Made by a program: the position numbers and the translations under genes. The notes under the pieces were generated by a model that did no database searches, had not been told where the DNA came from, and saw nothing but the letters and a program-made list of their open reading frames with translations. DNA of 64,000 nt from Planctomycetota bacterium (GTDB taxonomy: Bacteria > Planctomycetota > Phycisphaerae > Sedimentisphaerales > Anaerohalosphaeraceae). Every line of letters begins with the position of its first letter. The first letter of the stretch is position 1. Of the stretch, positions 16,879-27,421 are shown piece after piece. Location: positions 1 to 64,000 of the forward strand of contig VRUI01000010.1 of NCBI GenBank assembly GCA_019456225.1. Reading direction: 5' to 3'.

Positions 16879-19644
16879 ATGCAACGCCTATTTACTTATC
16901 TAGCCATATTCACCATCCTATTGATGTTTTCGTCCTGCAGTCCGTCAGTTGAGGATGAGTTATTCAACAAATTCCAGGACCCGCCGGCCGAGGCCAAACC
17001 ATTTGTGCGATGGTGGTGGGGCGAAAATTCTATCGCCGAAAAGGAGATTCTCCGCGAGATCGATGTTATGGACAAGGCCGGTATCGGCGGCTATGAGATC
17101 AACCCTATCTCGCTGCCGGTCAAGACAGAACTGTCCACCCCTTCGCTTGAGTGGCTTAGCCCGGAATTTAATCGCCTGGTCAAGGTCGCCGTTGACGAGA
17201 CGAATAGACGCGGCATGATCGCCGACCTGATCGTCGGTTCCGGCTGGCCGTTCGGTGCAGAGTTCCTCAAACCCGGCGAGATGACCAAGCGATTCTACAT
17301 GAACAGTATCGAGGTTCAGGGGCCTGCAACATTCAGCAAATCCATGGACGAACTTATCGTGCCGCTTAGGCACCGTCGCTCATTCAAAGACGCACTAAAA
17401 CCCGTCTGCCGATTCATCAGTATGGCCCCAGCCGACATTACCGATATAGCACAGTCCATCGATATCACCGACAAGATCAAAGACGGTAAACTTACCGTCA
17501 AGGTGCCTGCGGGCAAACACATCATACATGTCGGCCTGATTCAGGAAGGATTCAGTCAGGTTCATAACGGCTCACCCGGGGCGATGGGACCGGTGCTTGA
17601 CCACTACAAAGCAAGTTCCCTTCAAAGCTATCTCGACAAAATGTCCGGCAAACTTGGTCCTGCCCTTGGCGGCAAACTCGGACCAGCCGTCCGCGCCATT
17701 TTCTGCGACAGCATAGAACTGTCGGCGGCAAACTGGACGACGGATATGCCAGAAGTATTCAAGAAGCACCACGGCTATGACCTTCTGCCGTACCTGCCAT
17801 ACATCGTCGATTCCAAAAAACCGATCACCGGACAGGATCCGTGGAGTGACCGGCTGAAACGTGTTCGCTATGATTACTGCAAGACGCTCGTAGACATGTT
17901 CCAGGAAAGATTCATCAAAGTCTATCACAAGTGGTGTAATGATAACGGCTGCCTGAGCCGCTACCAGGCATACGGCACCCCGTGGCTGATGGGAATGCTC
18001 GACTCGTACCTGATACCTGACATCCCCGAAACCAACAACTGGCTCTATTCCGACCCGGACAGTCACGGCTTTCTGGTCTGGACAAAATACTGCTCTTCGG
18101 CCGGTCATATCAAGGGCCGCAAAATTATCAGCTCCGAAGCGATGACCAATACGAGCGGCGTATTCAAAGCAACACTCGACCAGATCAAGGCCGCTGACGA
18201 CATGAACTTTATCATGGGCATAAACCACTCCGTCCTGCACGGATATACATACTCACCGCTCGAAGAAGGACCGTATGCACGCGTGCGGTACGGTGCGTAT
18301 TTCAGCGACCAGAACACATGGTGGCCGTACTTCAAAAATTGGGCTAATTACAATGGGCGCCTTTCCGCCGTTTTCCAGGCCAGCAAGCCCGTCGTAAGCC
18401 TGGCCATCATGGGCCCTCGGTCGGACATCTGGAGCCAGTACGGACTCGAACGTCCGCCGTTCCATGAAAAACCCTGGTACCTGCCGCAACTCTGGAAAGT
18501 CTTCTCCCAATGCGGATCAAACGCCGACCATGTCAACGAACCGGTTCTGCAAGACGCCTCTGCTGTTCAAGGCGGCAAACTCAAATGCGGCGAAATGACC
18601 TACGATGCTCTTATTATCGCAGACGCCGAAACAATGGAACCAAAGACAGCCGAGAAGATACGTTATCTTGCCAGCCGCGGAGTCAAAATTGTATTCATTA
18701 ACAAAACACCTCTCCGCGGACCTTCTCTTAATGACCTCGGTGCAAATGACAGCAAGATAAAAGAAAATATCGACAGATCGATGAGAACCAGCCCGATAGT
18801 ATATAAGGTTACCGCACCTGAGAAAACCGAAGACTGGCAGACTACCCTGCTTGAATGGGCAGACAAACTTCTCAGCAGGATGGAAATCAAACGTGACGTT
18901 AAGATCGACACCCTCAATACCAGCTTCTATCAAACACGTCTGCGCGATGGAGATCGCGATCTCTTCTTCCTGGTCAACACAGACCCGGACAACCCGTTAT
19001 CCCTGAAAGCAGCATTTAACAGCAAAGGCAAAACAGCATGGCACTGGGATCCGGAAACAGCGAAACGTTCAGTTTACGCCTCACCTGTATCCGGCCCGAT
19101 TAACATAACATTGCCCCCGCATGGATCAATGCTGATCGTTTTCGAACCGGATTTCAGCAAAGGCAAAGCTCATCCGAAAAAGCGTGCCCTCGCCGGCCCG
19201 AAAACTTTACCAGAGACGTGGGACTGTAAGTTCGTACCGGCCCAGGGCGAGCCGTTTTTCGATCCCGAATTTGAGCTGACCGATCTGGGCAAGTCAAAAG
19301 ACAAAAAGCTGAACACTTTCGCCGGTGTGATATATTACGCCAGGATCCTTAACAGCGATAATGCTGCCGACAACCTGGAATTGGACCTGGGCACTGTTAA
19401 CGGTATATCCGAGGTGATTATTAATGGCAGGTCCATCGGCGCCCGGTGGTACGGACAGCACGTCTACGACATCGGCAATGCCATCGAAGCTGGGGAAAAC
19501 AAACTTGTTATCAAAGTAACAACAACCCTGTATAACAACCTGAGAACAAAACCCAGAACGACCGCAGCTGGTTTTTGGGCGAACAGAGGCAAAAAATCTA
19601 GACCTGTACCAGCAGGACTGGTCGGTCCGGTGACACTTAAATGA
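16879..19644 (+). CDS. GH106-like glycoside hydrolase lipoprotein (alpha-L-rhamnosidase type)
   Basis: This is a predicted outer-surface or periplasmic glycosidase of 921 residues. The N-terminus is a lipoprotein signal ending in the lipobox MFSSC, so Cys20 is the likely anchor. The mature protein opens with FVRWWWGENSIAEKEILREI and GIGGYEI, then GSGWPFG, the typical entry of GH106 alpha-L-rhamnosidases. A long catalytic region follows. The last 100 residues form a GH2-like sugar-binding jelly roll (VIYYARI, LDLGTV, VIINGRSIGARWYG). GH106 enzymes remove rhamnose from plant or algal polysaccharides such as ulvan or rhamnogalacturonan. The exact linkage cannot be told. It is a lone gene with its own promoter and terminator and no linked polysaccharide-use locus. 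Confidence 0.8.
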   Translation: MQRLFTYLAIFTILLMFSSCSPSVEDELFNKFQDPPAEAKPFVRWWWGENSIAEKEILREIDVMDKAGIGGYEINPISLPVKTELSTPSLEWLSPEFNRLVKVAVDETNRRGMIADLIVGSGWPFGAEFLKPGEMTKRFYMNSIEVQGPATFSKSMDELIVPLRHRRSFKDALKPVCRFISMAPADITDIAQSIDITDKIKDGKLTVKVPAGKHIIHVGLIQEGFSQVHNGSPGAMGPVLDHYKASSLQSYLDKMSGKLGPALGGKLGPAVRAIFCDSIELSAANWTTDMPEVFKKHHGYDLLPYLPYIVDSKKPITGQDPWSDRLKRVRYDYCKTLVDMFQERFIKVYHKWCNDNGCLSRYQAYGTPWLMGMLDSYLIPDIPETNNWLYSDPDSHGFLVWTKYCSSAGHIKGRKIISSEAMTNTSGVFKATLDQIKAADDMNFIMGINHSVLHGYTYSPLEEGPYARVRYGAYFSDQNTWWPYFKNWANYNGRLSAVFQASKPVVSLAIMGPRSDIWSQYGLERPPFHEKPWYLPQLWKVFSQCGSNADHVNEPVLQDASAVQGGKLKCGEMTYDALIIADAETMEPKTAEKIRYLASRGVKIVFINKTPLRGPSLNDLGANDSKIKENIDRSMRTSPIVYKVTAPEKTEDWQTTLLEWADKLLSRMEIKRDVKIDTLNTSFYQTRLRDGDRDLFFLVNTDPDNPLSLKAAFNSKGKTAWHWDPETAKRSVYASPVSGPINITLPPHGSMLIVFEPDFSKGKAHPKKRALAGPKTLPETWDCKFVPAQGEPFFDPEFELTDLGKSKDKKLNTFAGVIYYARILNSDNAADNLELDLGTVNGISEVIINGRSIGARWYGQHVYDIGNAIEAGENKLVIKVTTTLYNNLRTKPRTTAAGFWANRGKKSRPVPAGLVGPVTLK

Positions 19645-19860
19645 GCCTTTATTTAACATTAGTGGCGTAAAAACCTCCATTCTGGACATTGTCGACATTT
19701 CCCACCTATGGTTTTAGGCGTTTTTTTTGAATTTTTTTGGTGATTAATTGAAATTAATTGCGGTATTTTGACATTTTTTGAATTATTTTGAGTAAAATGG
19801 CGCGCTTTTGAACGTTTTTTGAAGTATTTTTCAGAGGGTAAATAAATTCAACAAAGGGAG

Positions 19861-19890
19861 AATGCCCGCTTTTCGGGCATTAATTTTGAA
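19861..19890 (+). terminator. Intrinsic terminator between GH106-like gene and icd
   Basis: AATGCCCG (19861-19868) and CGGGCATT (19874-19881) pair perfectly over a CTTTT loop and are followed by TAATTTTG. It lies about 220 nt past the GH106-like stop and could also serve icd from the other side. Confidence 0.65.
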
Positions 19891-19918
19891 TGACGAATTA
19901 CAAATTACGAATTAGGGA
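19891..19918. repeat. 7-bp periodic array (4 units)
   Basis: Heptamers TGACGAA, TTACAAA, TTACGAA and TTAGGGA run between the terminator and the end of icd. Near-identical units occur at 55503-55537. Confidence 0.65.
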
Positions 19919-19929
19919 TGGTCTATTAC

Positions 19930-22496
<2,567 letters not shown>

Positions 22497-22955
22497 ATGG
22501 TTACTTTTGAAAAATCCGGTTTTGATAATATTGAATGTTTTGAGGCCCTTTGCCGGCAGGCTGGTCTTCGGATAACTCCGCAGCGAGTCGCTGTTTATAA
22601 GGTGCTCGTCAATTCTAAAGATCATCCTTCGGCTGACTGTGTTTACCAGCAGGTTCGGCAGGATATGGGGAATATTTCGTTCGATACTGTTAACCGGACG
22701 CTGTTGACGCTTAGTGAGATCGGGGCGGCTTTTGTTGTTGAAGGTTCCGGCGATGTTAAGAGGTTCGACGGCAATCTTGAGGGTCATCAGCATTTTAAAT
22801 GTATTAAGTGTAAAAAAATCATTGATTTTCACCATGAGCCGTTTAATAATATTGAATTGCCGGAAAGCGTTGAAGAGCAGTTTACTGTTTTGCGTAAGAC
22901 CGTGCTGCTTGAAGGGCTTTGTAAGGCCTGTCGGCCGGAGACAAGTGACAAGTGA
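22497..22955 (+). CDS. Fur-family transcriptional regulator, probably PerR-like
   Basis: This is a metal-dependent repressor of 152 residues with an N-terminal winged helix and a C-terminal dimerisation domain. Visible are AGLRITPQRVAVYKVL, the FDTVNRTLLTL recognition helix, histidines at 97 and 99, and two CxxC pairs (C102/C105 and C142/C145) that bind structural zinc. Fur, PerR and Zur share this form. PerR function is inferred because the next seven genes are all peroxide, superoxide, oxygen or iron-storage proteins. A GAAAGG site precedes the ATG at 22497. The last codons (TSDK) are encoded by a short 7-bp array that continues past the stop, so its C-terminus may vary between strains. Confidence 0.88.
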   Translation: MVTFEKSGFDNIECFEALCRQAGLRITPQRVAVYKVLVNSKDHPSADCVYQQVRQDMGNISFDTVNRTLLTLSEIGAAFVVEGSGDVKRFDGNLEGHQHFKCIKCKKIIDFHHEPFNNIELPESVEEQFTVLRKTVLLEGLCKACRPETSDK

Positions 22956-22964
22956 CAGGTGAGA
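22944..22964. repeat. 7-bp periodic array (3 units) across the Fur-gene stop
   Basis: AGTGACA, AGTGACA and GGTGAGA span the stop codon of the Fur-family gene and merge into the 9-bp minisatellite. The related unit GGTGACA occurs at 40391-40418. Confidence 0.55.
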
Positions 22965-23130
22965 AAGGTGAGAAAGGTGTGAAAGGTGTGAAAGGTGTGA
23001 AAGGTGTGAAAGGTGTGAAAGGTGTGAAAGGTGTGAAAGGTGTGAAAGGTGAGAAAGGTGTGAAAGGTGTGAAAGGTGTGAAAGGTGAGAAAGGTGTGAA
23101 AGGTGTGAAAGGTGCGAAAGGTGCGAAGGT
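22958..23130. repeat. 9-bp minisatellite, about 19 copies
   Basis: The unit GGTGTGAAA repeats for 173 bp with point variants GGTGAGAAA and GGTGCGAAA. Because the unit is 9 bp, one frame stays open and would encode a collagen-like Gly-Val-Lys repeat of 64 residues (22952-23146), with a GTG overlapping the Fur-gene stop. I see no ribosome-binding site and no non-repeat protein sequence, so I treat it as a tandem repeat rather than a gene. It separates the regulator from rubrerythrin. Confidence 0.9.
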
Positions 23131-23150
23131 GCTTAGTGACGAGTAATTGA

Positions 23151-23174
23151 CAGCGTGGGCGTGGCCCACCCTAC
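23151..23174. repeat. Dispersed palindromic repeat, family B (copy 1)
   Basis: CAGCGTGGGCGTGGCCCACC plus CTAC. The second copy, at 34318-34341, differs at four positions; the stem TGGGC/GCCCA stays intact and the flanking pair changes on both sides (GTGGGC/GCCCAC to ATGGGC/GCCCAT). Both copies lie 15-30 bp upstream of a gene start. Confidence 0.65.
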
Positions 23175-23201
23175 ATTTTTTTTCATATAGAAAGGGAAGC
23201 T

Positions 23202-23774
23202 ATGAGTTTGAAAGGAAGTAAGACTGAAACGAACCTACTAACAGCGTTTGCAGGGGAATCGCAGGCGAGAAACCGTTATACCTATTTTGCCAGTGCGGCT
23301 AAGAAGGAAGGGTACGTTCAAATATCTGCGATATTTGAAGAGACCGCCAACCAGGAAAAGGAGCATGCAAAGCGTTTGTTCAAGCTGCTCGAAGGCGGCG
23401 AAGTTGAAGTTGCCGCCGCTTTTCCGGCTGGTGTGATCGGCAGTACTGCTGAAAACCTGAAAGCGGGTGCCGCCGGGGAAAATTATGAGACTACTGAAAT
23501 GTATCCCGGTTTTGCCAAGATCGCCGACGATGAGGGGTTTAGTAATGTCGCGGGCGTATTTCGCAGTATAGCTGTCGCCGAGGAACGTCACCGTGACCGG
23601 TACCTGGCCCTTGCTGCCAACATTGATAGCGGCACTGTGTTCAAGAAAGATGCTCCGGTTCGCTGGATTTGCAGGAATTGCGGGTTTGTTCATGTCGGCG
23701 AAGAGGCACCTGGTGCTTGTGCGGCGTGTGCCCATAAACAGGCGCATTTTGAGATTGACGCTCTGAATTATTAG
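23202..23774 (+). CDS. rbr: Rubrerythrin
   Basis: Rubrerythrin is a cytosolic non-haem iron peroxidase that reduces H2O2 to water using electrons from rubredoxin or NADH oxidoreductases. The 190-residue protein has the ferritin-like diiron domain first (AFAGESQARNRYTYFA, EETANQEKEH, VAEERH supply the Glu and His ligands). A C-terminal rubredoxin-type domain binds one iron through C157, C160, C173 and C176. This is the classical order, not the reverse type. The ATG follows AGAAAGGGAAG. It is the first structural gene after the Fur/PerR-like regulator and heads a run of oxygen-defence genes on one strand. Confidence 0.96.
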   Translation: MSLKGSKTETNLLTAFAGESQARNRYTYFASAAKKEGYVQISAIFEETANQEKEHAKRLFKLLEGGEVEVAAAFPAGVIGSTAENLKAGAAGENYETTEMYPGFAKIADDEGFSNVAGVFRSIAVAEERHRDRYLALAANIDSGTVFKKDAPVRWICRNCGFVHVGEEAPGACAACAHKQAHFEIDALNY

Positions 23775-23776
23775 AG

Positions 23777-23818
23777 TTAGCAATTAGCAATTAGCGATTA
23801 GCAATTAGCTATTAACAG
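23777..23818. repeat. 7-bp periodic array (6 units)
   Basis: Six heptamers of TTAGCAA type (variants TTAGCGA, TTAGCTA, TTAACAG) begin 3 bp after the rubrerythrin stop. The same unit is used at 42683-42717. Confidence 0.8.
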
Positions 23819-23895
23819 TTTTCTTTGGTTTTGATTAAATTTAAGTGTTTGCTGGATATTGCCGAATCGTAGGTATTCTGCTTATGGGGCGGCTA

Positions 23896-23930
23896 ATAGT
23901 CGATAGTCGATAGTTTTTAGTTTATAGTCT
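23896..23930. repeat. 7-bp periodic array (5 units)
   Basis: ATAGTCG, ATAGTCG, ATAGTTT, TTAGTTT and ATAGTCT run in register to 20 bp before the thiol peroxidase start codon. Confidence 0.7.
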
Positions 23931-23950
23931 TTATATTGAGAGGTCTTATT

Positions 23951-24475
23951 ATGACTGAAAGAGAATCCGTTGTAACTATGAAGGGGCAGGGTCTTGTTCT
24001 GCTCGGAAATGAAGTTAAGGTCGGAGATTCGGCTGAAGATGTTACGCTTGTTGGTAACGATCTTGGCGAGGTGAAACTGTCATCGTATCGTGGTCAGGTT
24101 TGCATTATCTCTGTGGTTCCATCGCTGGATACGCCTGTTTGTGATGTTATGACACGGCGTTTCAATGAGGCGGCAGGCGAGCTTGCAGGCGATGTTGTTG
24201 TGCTGACAATTAGTGCGGATCTGCCTTTTGCCCAGGCCAGATGGTGCGGGGCTGCCGATGCCGACAATGTCGTGACGCTATCGGATTATCGTGATGCCGC
24301 GTTTGGGCAGGCTTACGGTGTGCTTATCAAGGGTTTGCGACTTTTGGCCAGGGCGGTTTTTATTGTTGACATAGATGGCGTTGTGCGGTATGAACAGATA
24401 GTACCTGAATTGACGGACGAGCCTGATTACGATGCGGCGCTTAGAGCGGCAAAGGCTTTGCTTGCAAAAGCGTAG
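23951..24475 (+). CDS. tpx: Thiol peroxidase (Tpx, atypical 2-Cys peroxiredoxin)
   Basis: Tpx reduces hydrogen and alkyl hydroperoxides using thioredoxin. The 174-residue protein has the peroxidatic motif PSLDTPVCDVMTRRFN with Cys64 and the resolving Cys99 in ARWC, the spacing seen in Escherichia coli Tpx (about 35 residues apart). The C-terminal half ends with the normal EPDYDAAL helix. I place the start at the ATG at 23951, preceded by GAGAGG; an upstream in-frame ATG at 23936 lies before that ribosome-binding site. Thioredoxin itself is not encoded nearby. Confidence 0.95.
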   Translation: MTERESVVTMKGQGLVLLGNEVKVGDSAEDVTLVGNDLGEVKLSSYRGQVCIISVVPSLDTPVCDVMTRRFNEAAGELAGDVVVLTISADLPFAQARWCGAADADNVVTLSDYRDAAFGQAYGVLIKGLRLLARAVFIVDIDGVVRYEQIVPELTDEPDYDAALRAAKALLAKA

Positions 24476-24526
24476 TGTCTGTCTGATAATTAACTTTGTT
24501 TTTACTACAGGGAAGAAGGGATATAC

Positions 24527-25708
24527 ATGAGGGCACTTGCTGATAATGTTTATTCAGTTGGGGTTATCGATTGGGATTTGAAGCTGTTTGATCGGCTTAT
24601 CCCGCTGCCTGACGGGACGAGTTATAATTCGTACGTTGTCAAGGGCAGCGACAAGACGGCTTTGATCGATTCGGTTGAGCCTGAGCATGTTGATGAGCTA
24701 ATTGCTCATCTGGTCGCTGCAGGTATCGACAAGATCGATTATCTCGTTGCTCTCCACGGCGAACAGGACCATTCCGGGGCTTTGCCGGATATGCTCGTTT
24801 TGTATCCCGACGCAAGGGTCGTTACTAATCCGAAGTGCAAGTCGATGCTGATCGATCTGCTTGACCTTGAAGACGAACAGATCATTACGGTCGAAGATCG
24901 CGAGGTTTTATCGCTTGGGGATAAGACGCTTGAGTTTGTTTATACGCCGTGGGTTCACTGGCCGGAGACTATGTCAGTATATCTCAAGGAGGATCGCATT
25001 TTGTTTTCGTGCGATTTATTCGGATCGCATATCGCCACGAGCGATTTGTTTGTCTCTGATAAGTGTCAGGCGTATGAGCCGGCTAAACGGTATTATGCCG
25101 AGATCATGATGCCTTACCGCAAGCCGGTTTTGAATAATATCAAAAAAATCTCTGATCTTGATATCGCGATAATTGCGCCCAGTCACGGGCCTGCTTATGA
25201 CGATCCGAAATTTATTATCGATGCTTATGCCGAGTGGGCCGGCGGTGAGGTCAAAAACGAAGTTGTCATCCCGTATGTTTCGATGCATGGCAGTACTAAG
25301 GAGATGGCAGATTATCTTGCGGACGCTCTTATCGAACGGGGCGTGACGGTTAAGATTTTTGAGCTTGCCGAGGTCGATATCGGAAAGCTGGCTATCGCGC
25401 TGGTTGACGCGGCGACGATAGTTATCGGTTCGCCGACGGTTATCGTTGGGCCTCATCCCCATGCCGCAAATGCTGCTTTCCTGACGAATCTTCTTCGGCC
25501 TAAGGCGAAGTTTGCGTCGATAATCGGGTCGTACGGCTGGGGCAGCAAGATGGTTGACCAGCTTTGCTCGATGATCTCGGGGCTAAAGCTCGATCTTATC
25601 GAACCTGTCGTGGTTAAAGGGGCGGCGAAGAATGAAGATTTTGATGCGCTGGACGTGCTTGCCGACAGGATTGTGGAAAAGCACAAGGAGATTGGGATAT
25701 TTGAATGA
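24527..25708 (+). CDS. fprA: Flavodiiron protein (FprA family, O2/NO reductase)
   Basis: Flavodiiron proteins reduce O2 to water or NO to N2O in the cytosol, with electrons from rubredoxin or F420H2. The 393-residue protein has the N-terminal metallo-beta-lactamase-like domain, with diiron ligands H77, E79, D81 and H82 in HGEQDH, the later WVHWPETM, CDLFGSH and SHGPAY segments, and all expected metal residues. A flavodoxin domain starts near residue 250 (VSMHGSTKEMA), binding FMN. No extra rubredoxin or NADH domain is fused. The rubredoxin gene at 27422 is the likely partner. It lies between tpx and the superoxide reductase gene. Confidence 0.96.
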   Translation: MRALADNVYSVGVIDWDLKLFDRLIPLPDGTSYNSYVVKGSDKTALIDSVEPEHVDELIAHLVAAGIDKIDYLVALHGEQDHSGALPDMLVLYPDARVVTNPKCKSMLIDLLDLEDEQIITVEDREVLSLGDKTLEFVYTPWVHWPETMSVYLKEDRILFSCDLFGSHIATSDLFVSDKCQAYEPAKRYYAEIMMPYRKPVLNNIKKISDLDIAIIAPSHGPAYDDPKFIIDAYAEWAGGEVKNEVVIPYVSMHGSTKEMADYLADALIERGVTVKIFELAEVDIGKLAIALVDAATIVIGSPTVIVGPHPHAANAAFLTNLLRPKAKFASIIGSYGWGSKMVDQLCSMISGLKLDLIEPVVVKGAAKNEDFDALDVLADRIVEKHKEIGIFE

Positions 25709-25740
25709 TAAATTGTGGCGAATAAAAAAAAGTTGCCCTT

Positions 25741-25820
25741 TAGGGTGGCACCTTCAAGCGAAGCTTGTGGGTGTACCGGGCAACGCACCCACAAGCCTGC
25801 GGCTTGAAGGTGCCACCCTG
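25741..25820. repeat. Long inverted repeat (REP-like) between fprA and superoxide reductase
   Basis: An 80-bp palindrome. The outer arms of 20 bp (25741-25760 and 25801-25820) pair at 18 positions, and the inner arms GCTTGTGGGTG (25763-25773) and CACCCACAAGC (25786-25796) pair perfectly around a 12-nt loop. It begins TAGGGTGGCACC and ends GGTGCCACCCTG. It lacks a transposase. An A-run precedes it but no T-run follows, so it is more like a dispersed palindromic element than a terminator. Confidence 0.8.
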
Positions 25821-25865
25821 ACATTGATATTTTGTTAATAATTGGAACTTGAAAGGGATTTAAAA

Positions 25866-26240
25866 ATGGCTACTAAACTTGATATTTATAAATGTACTTT
25901 GTGTGGTAATATTGTTGAAGTTCTTACCGGCGGTGACGGCGAGCTTGTTTGCTGCGGTCAGCCGATGAAGCGTCTGGCAGAGAGCACCGCCGATGCCGCG
26001 ACCGAAAAGCATGTTCCTGTGATCGAGAAGATCGATGGCGGGTATAATGTTAAGGTCGGCAGCGTGCCGCATCCGATGGAAGAAAAGCACTATATCGAAT
26101 GGATCGAGCTGATCGCAGGCGGTAAGGCTTATCGTGAATTTTTGAGCCCGGGCAATCCCGCTGAAGCTGTCTTTATGGTCGATGCAGACGATGTCAGTGC
26201 AAGAGAACACTGCAATGTCCACGGATTATGGAAAGGATAG
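25866..26240 (+). CDS. dfx: Desulfoferrodoxin (2Fe superoxide reductase)
   Basis: This enzyme reduces superoxide to hydrogen peroxide without making O2, using electrons from rubredoxin. The 124-residue protein has both iron sites. Centre I uses C10, C13, C29 and C30 (desulforedoxin-like). Centre II uses H49, H69, H75, C116 and H119, with the catalytic Glu47-Lys48 pair in place. It is therefore the two-centre class found in sulfate reducers. The start at 25866 follows GAAAGGG; an ATG at 25842 lies upstream of that site. The ferritin gene begins 5 bp after the stop, so the two are probably translated from one message. Confidence 0.97.
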   Translation: MATKLDIYKCTLCGNIVEVLTGGDGELVCCGQPMKRLAESTADAATEKHVPVIEKIDGGYNVKVGSVPHPMEEKHYIEWIELIAGGKAYREFLSPGNPAEAVFMVDADDVSAREHCNVHGLWKG

Positions 26241-26244
26241 AACC

Positions 26245-26751
26245 ATGATTGATAAGAAACTTGAGGCTGCTTTGAATGAACAGATCAATGCTGAGTTTTA
26301 TTCGGCGTATCTGTATCTTTCGATGTCGGCGTATCTTGATACGATAAATTATGCGGGTTTTGCCAACTGGATGCTTGTTCAGTTTCAGGAAGAGCAATTC
26401 CATGCCAAGAAGATGTTTGACTACCTGATCGAGCGGGGCGGTAATGTTACTTTGACCGAGATCGCCGCGCCGCCGGTTAAGTGGGACGGTCCGATTTCGG
26501 TTTTCCAGGCAACGCTAGACCATGAAAGAATGGTTACCAAAAGAATTAACGATCTGGTCTATCTTGCCCGCGATGAAAGGGATAACGCGGTCGAGGTGTT
26601 TTTGCAGTGGTTTGTCAGCGAGCAGGTCGAAGAGGAAGATACGGCAGAGACGCTGCTGGGTCAGCTTAAGATCGCCGAATCCAGCCCGCATGCTTTGCTT
26701 ATGCTAGACAGAGAACTGGCGACGAGAGTGTTTACGCCGCCAGTTAAGTAA
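26245..26751 (+). CDS. ftn: Ferritin (non-haem, FtnA-like)
   Basis: This is an iron-storage protein forming 24-subunit shells with a ferroxidase site. The 168-residue protein shows NEQINAEFYSAYLYLSMSAY, the FQEEQFHAKKMF helix with ferroxidase Glu/His ligands, and LQWFVSEQVEEEDTAETLL, characteristic of bacterial FtnA. The start at 26245 is chosen because GGAAAGG lies 8-10 bp upstream and the family begins at MIDKKLEAALNEQ. Storing Fe2+ limits Fenton chemistry, fitting its place directly after superoxide reductase. Confidence 0.95.
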   Translation: MIDKKLEAALNEQINAEFYSAYLYLSMSAYLDTINYAGFANWMLVQFQEEQFHAKKMFDYLIERGGNVTLTEIAAPPVKWDGPISVFQATLDHERMVTKRINDLVYLARDERDNAVEVFLQWFVSEQVEEEDTAETLLGQLKIAESSPHALLMLDRELATRVFTPPVK

Positions 26752-26786
26752 ATGTCTAATGTCTATTGTATAATGTATAATGAAGG
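26752..26786. repeat. 7-bp periodic array (5 units)
   Basis: ATGTCTA, ATGTCTA, TTGTATA, ATGTATA and ATGAAGG begin right after the ferritin stop and lead directly into a terminator hairpin. Confidence 0.7.
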
Positions 26787-26789
26787 AAA

Positions 26790-26814
26790 CCGCCTGACGG
26801 CGGAAGCATTTTTA
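26790..26814 (+). terminator. Intrinsic terminator after ferritin
   Basis: CCGCC (26790-26794) and GGCGG (26799-26803) with a TGAC loop, followed by AAGCATTTTTATTT. It divides the dfx-ftn unit from the second rubrerythrin-like gene. Confidence 0.65.
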
Positions 26815-26883
26815 TTTAAAAACAGATGCTACCCAAAAGGATGATAGTAATCATGATTTTAATTAGGTACAGGGAGAATTGTT

Positions 26884-27375
26884 ATGAGTATTACATTTAG
26901 TGCGGATGAAATTTTTGAGATGGCCGAGGAACTTGAGCGTAACGGCGGCAAGTTTTATCGCCAGGCTGCTGAGAACTTTAAGGATCCCGTCAAAGAGCAG
27001 CTTTTGCTGAGCCTGGCCGAGATGGAAGATCAGCATGAGATCACCTTCCATGAGATGCGGGGGCAACTGACTGACGCTGAAAAGGAAATTGCTACCTATG
27101 ACCCGGACCATGAAGCCGCGATGTATCTGCGGGCGATGGCAGACGGTCATGTTTTCGATGTCACCCAGCCGCCTTCGGAAAAGCTTACGGGTAATGAGTC
27201 TTTTGTCGATATCCTAAAGATAGCTATCGGCTGTGAAAAGGATTCTATAGTATTCTACCTGGGCCTTAGAGACCTGGTCAGCGCAAAAGATGGTAAGGAT
27301 AAGATCGACGCGATCATACGCGAAGAGATGGGGCATATTTCGATTTTGAATAAGCAGCTGATGGCTAATTTATAA
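26884..27375 (+). CDS. Rubrerythrin-like ferritin-family protein without rubredoxin domain
   Basis: This four-helix diiron protein of 163 residues has two Glu-x-x-His motifs, at EMEDQHE and in the C-terminal REEMGHI, with further Glu residues in the first (ELERNGGKFY) and third (GCEKDSIVFY) helices. It thus has a full ferritin-like site but no CxxC rubredoxin tail. Proteins of this form act as peroxidases or iron-handling proteins; the exact activity cannot be told. It starts after AGGGAGAATT. Rubredoxin follows after 46 bp filled with a 7-bp array. Confidence 0.82.
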   Translation: MSITFSADEIFEMAEELERNGGKFYRQAAENFKDPVKEQLLLSLAEMEDQHEITFHEMRGQLTDAEKEIATYDPDHEAAMYLRAMADGHVFDVTQPPSEKLTGNESFVDILKIAIGCEKDSIVFYLGLRDLVSAKDGKDKIDAIIREEMGHISILNKQLMANL

Positions 27376-27410
27376 GATGTAAGACGTAAAGCGTAAAATG
27401 TATTGAGTTA
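27376..27410. repeat. 7-bp periodic array (5 units)
   Basis: GATGTAA, GACGTAA, AGCGTAA, AATGTAT and TGAGTTA begin at the stop codon of the preceding gene and end just before the rubredoxin ribosome-binding site (GGAGAG). Confidence 0.7.
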
Positions 27411-27421
27411 GGAGAGATGCA

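Noticed and set aside
22958-23130. CRISPR-like array
   Set aside because: The repeat is 9 bp with no spacers, so it is a minisatellite. No cas gene is present anywhere in the window.
22882-23169. A Thr-Pro-Phe repeat frame on the minus strand over the minisatellite
   Set aside because: A 9-bp repeat keeps several frames open by default; there is no non-repeat coding sequence and no start signal.
25741-25820. Insertion sequence between fprA and dfx
   Set aside because: It is only 80 bp, has no transposase and no target-site duplication that I can see; it is listed as a palindromic repeat instead.
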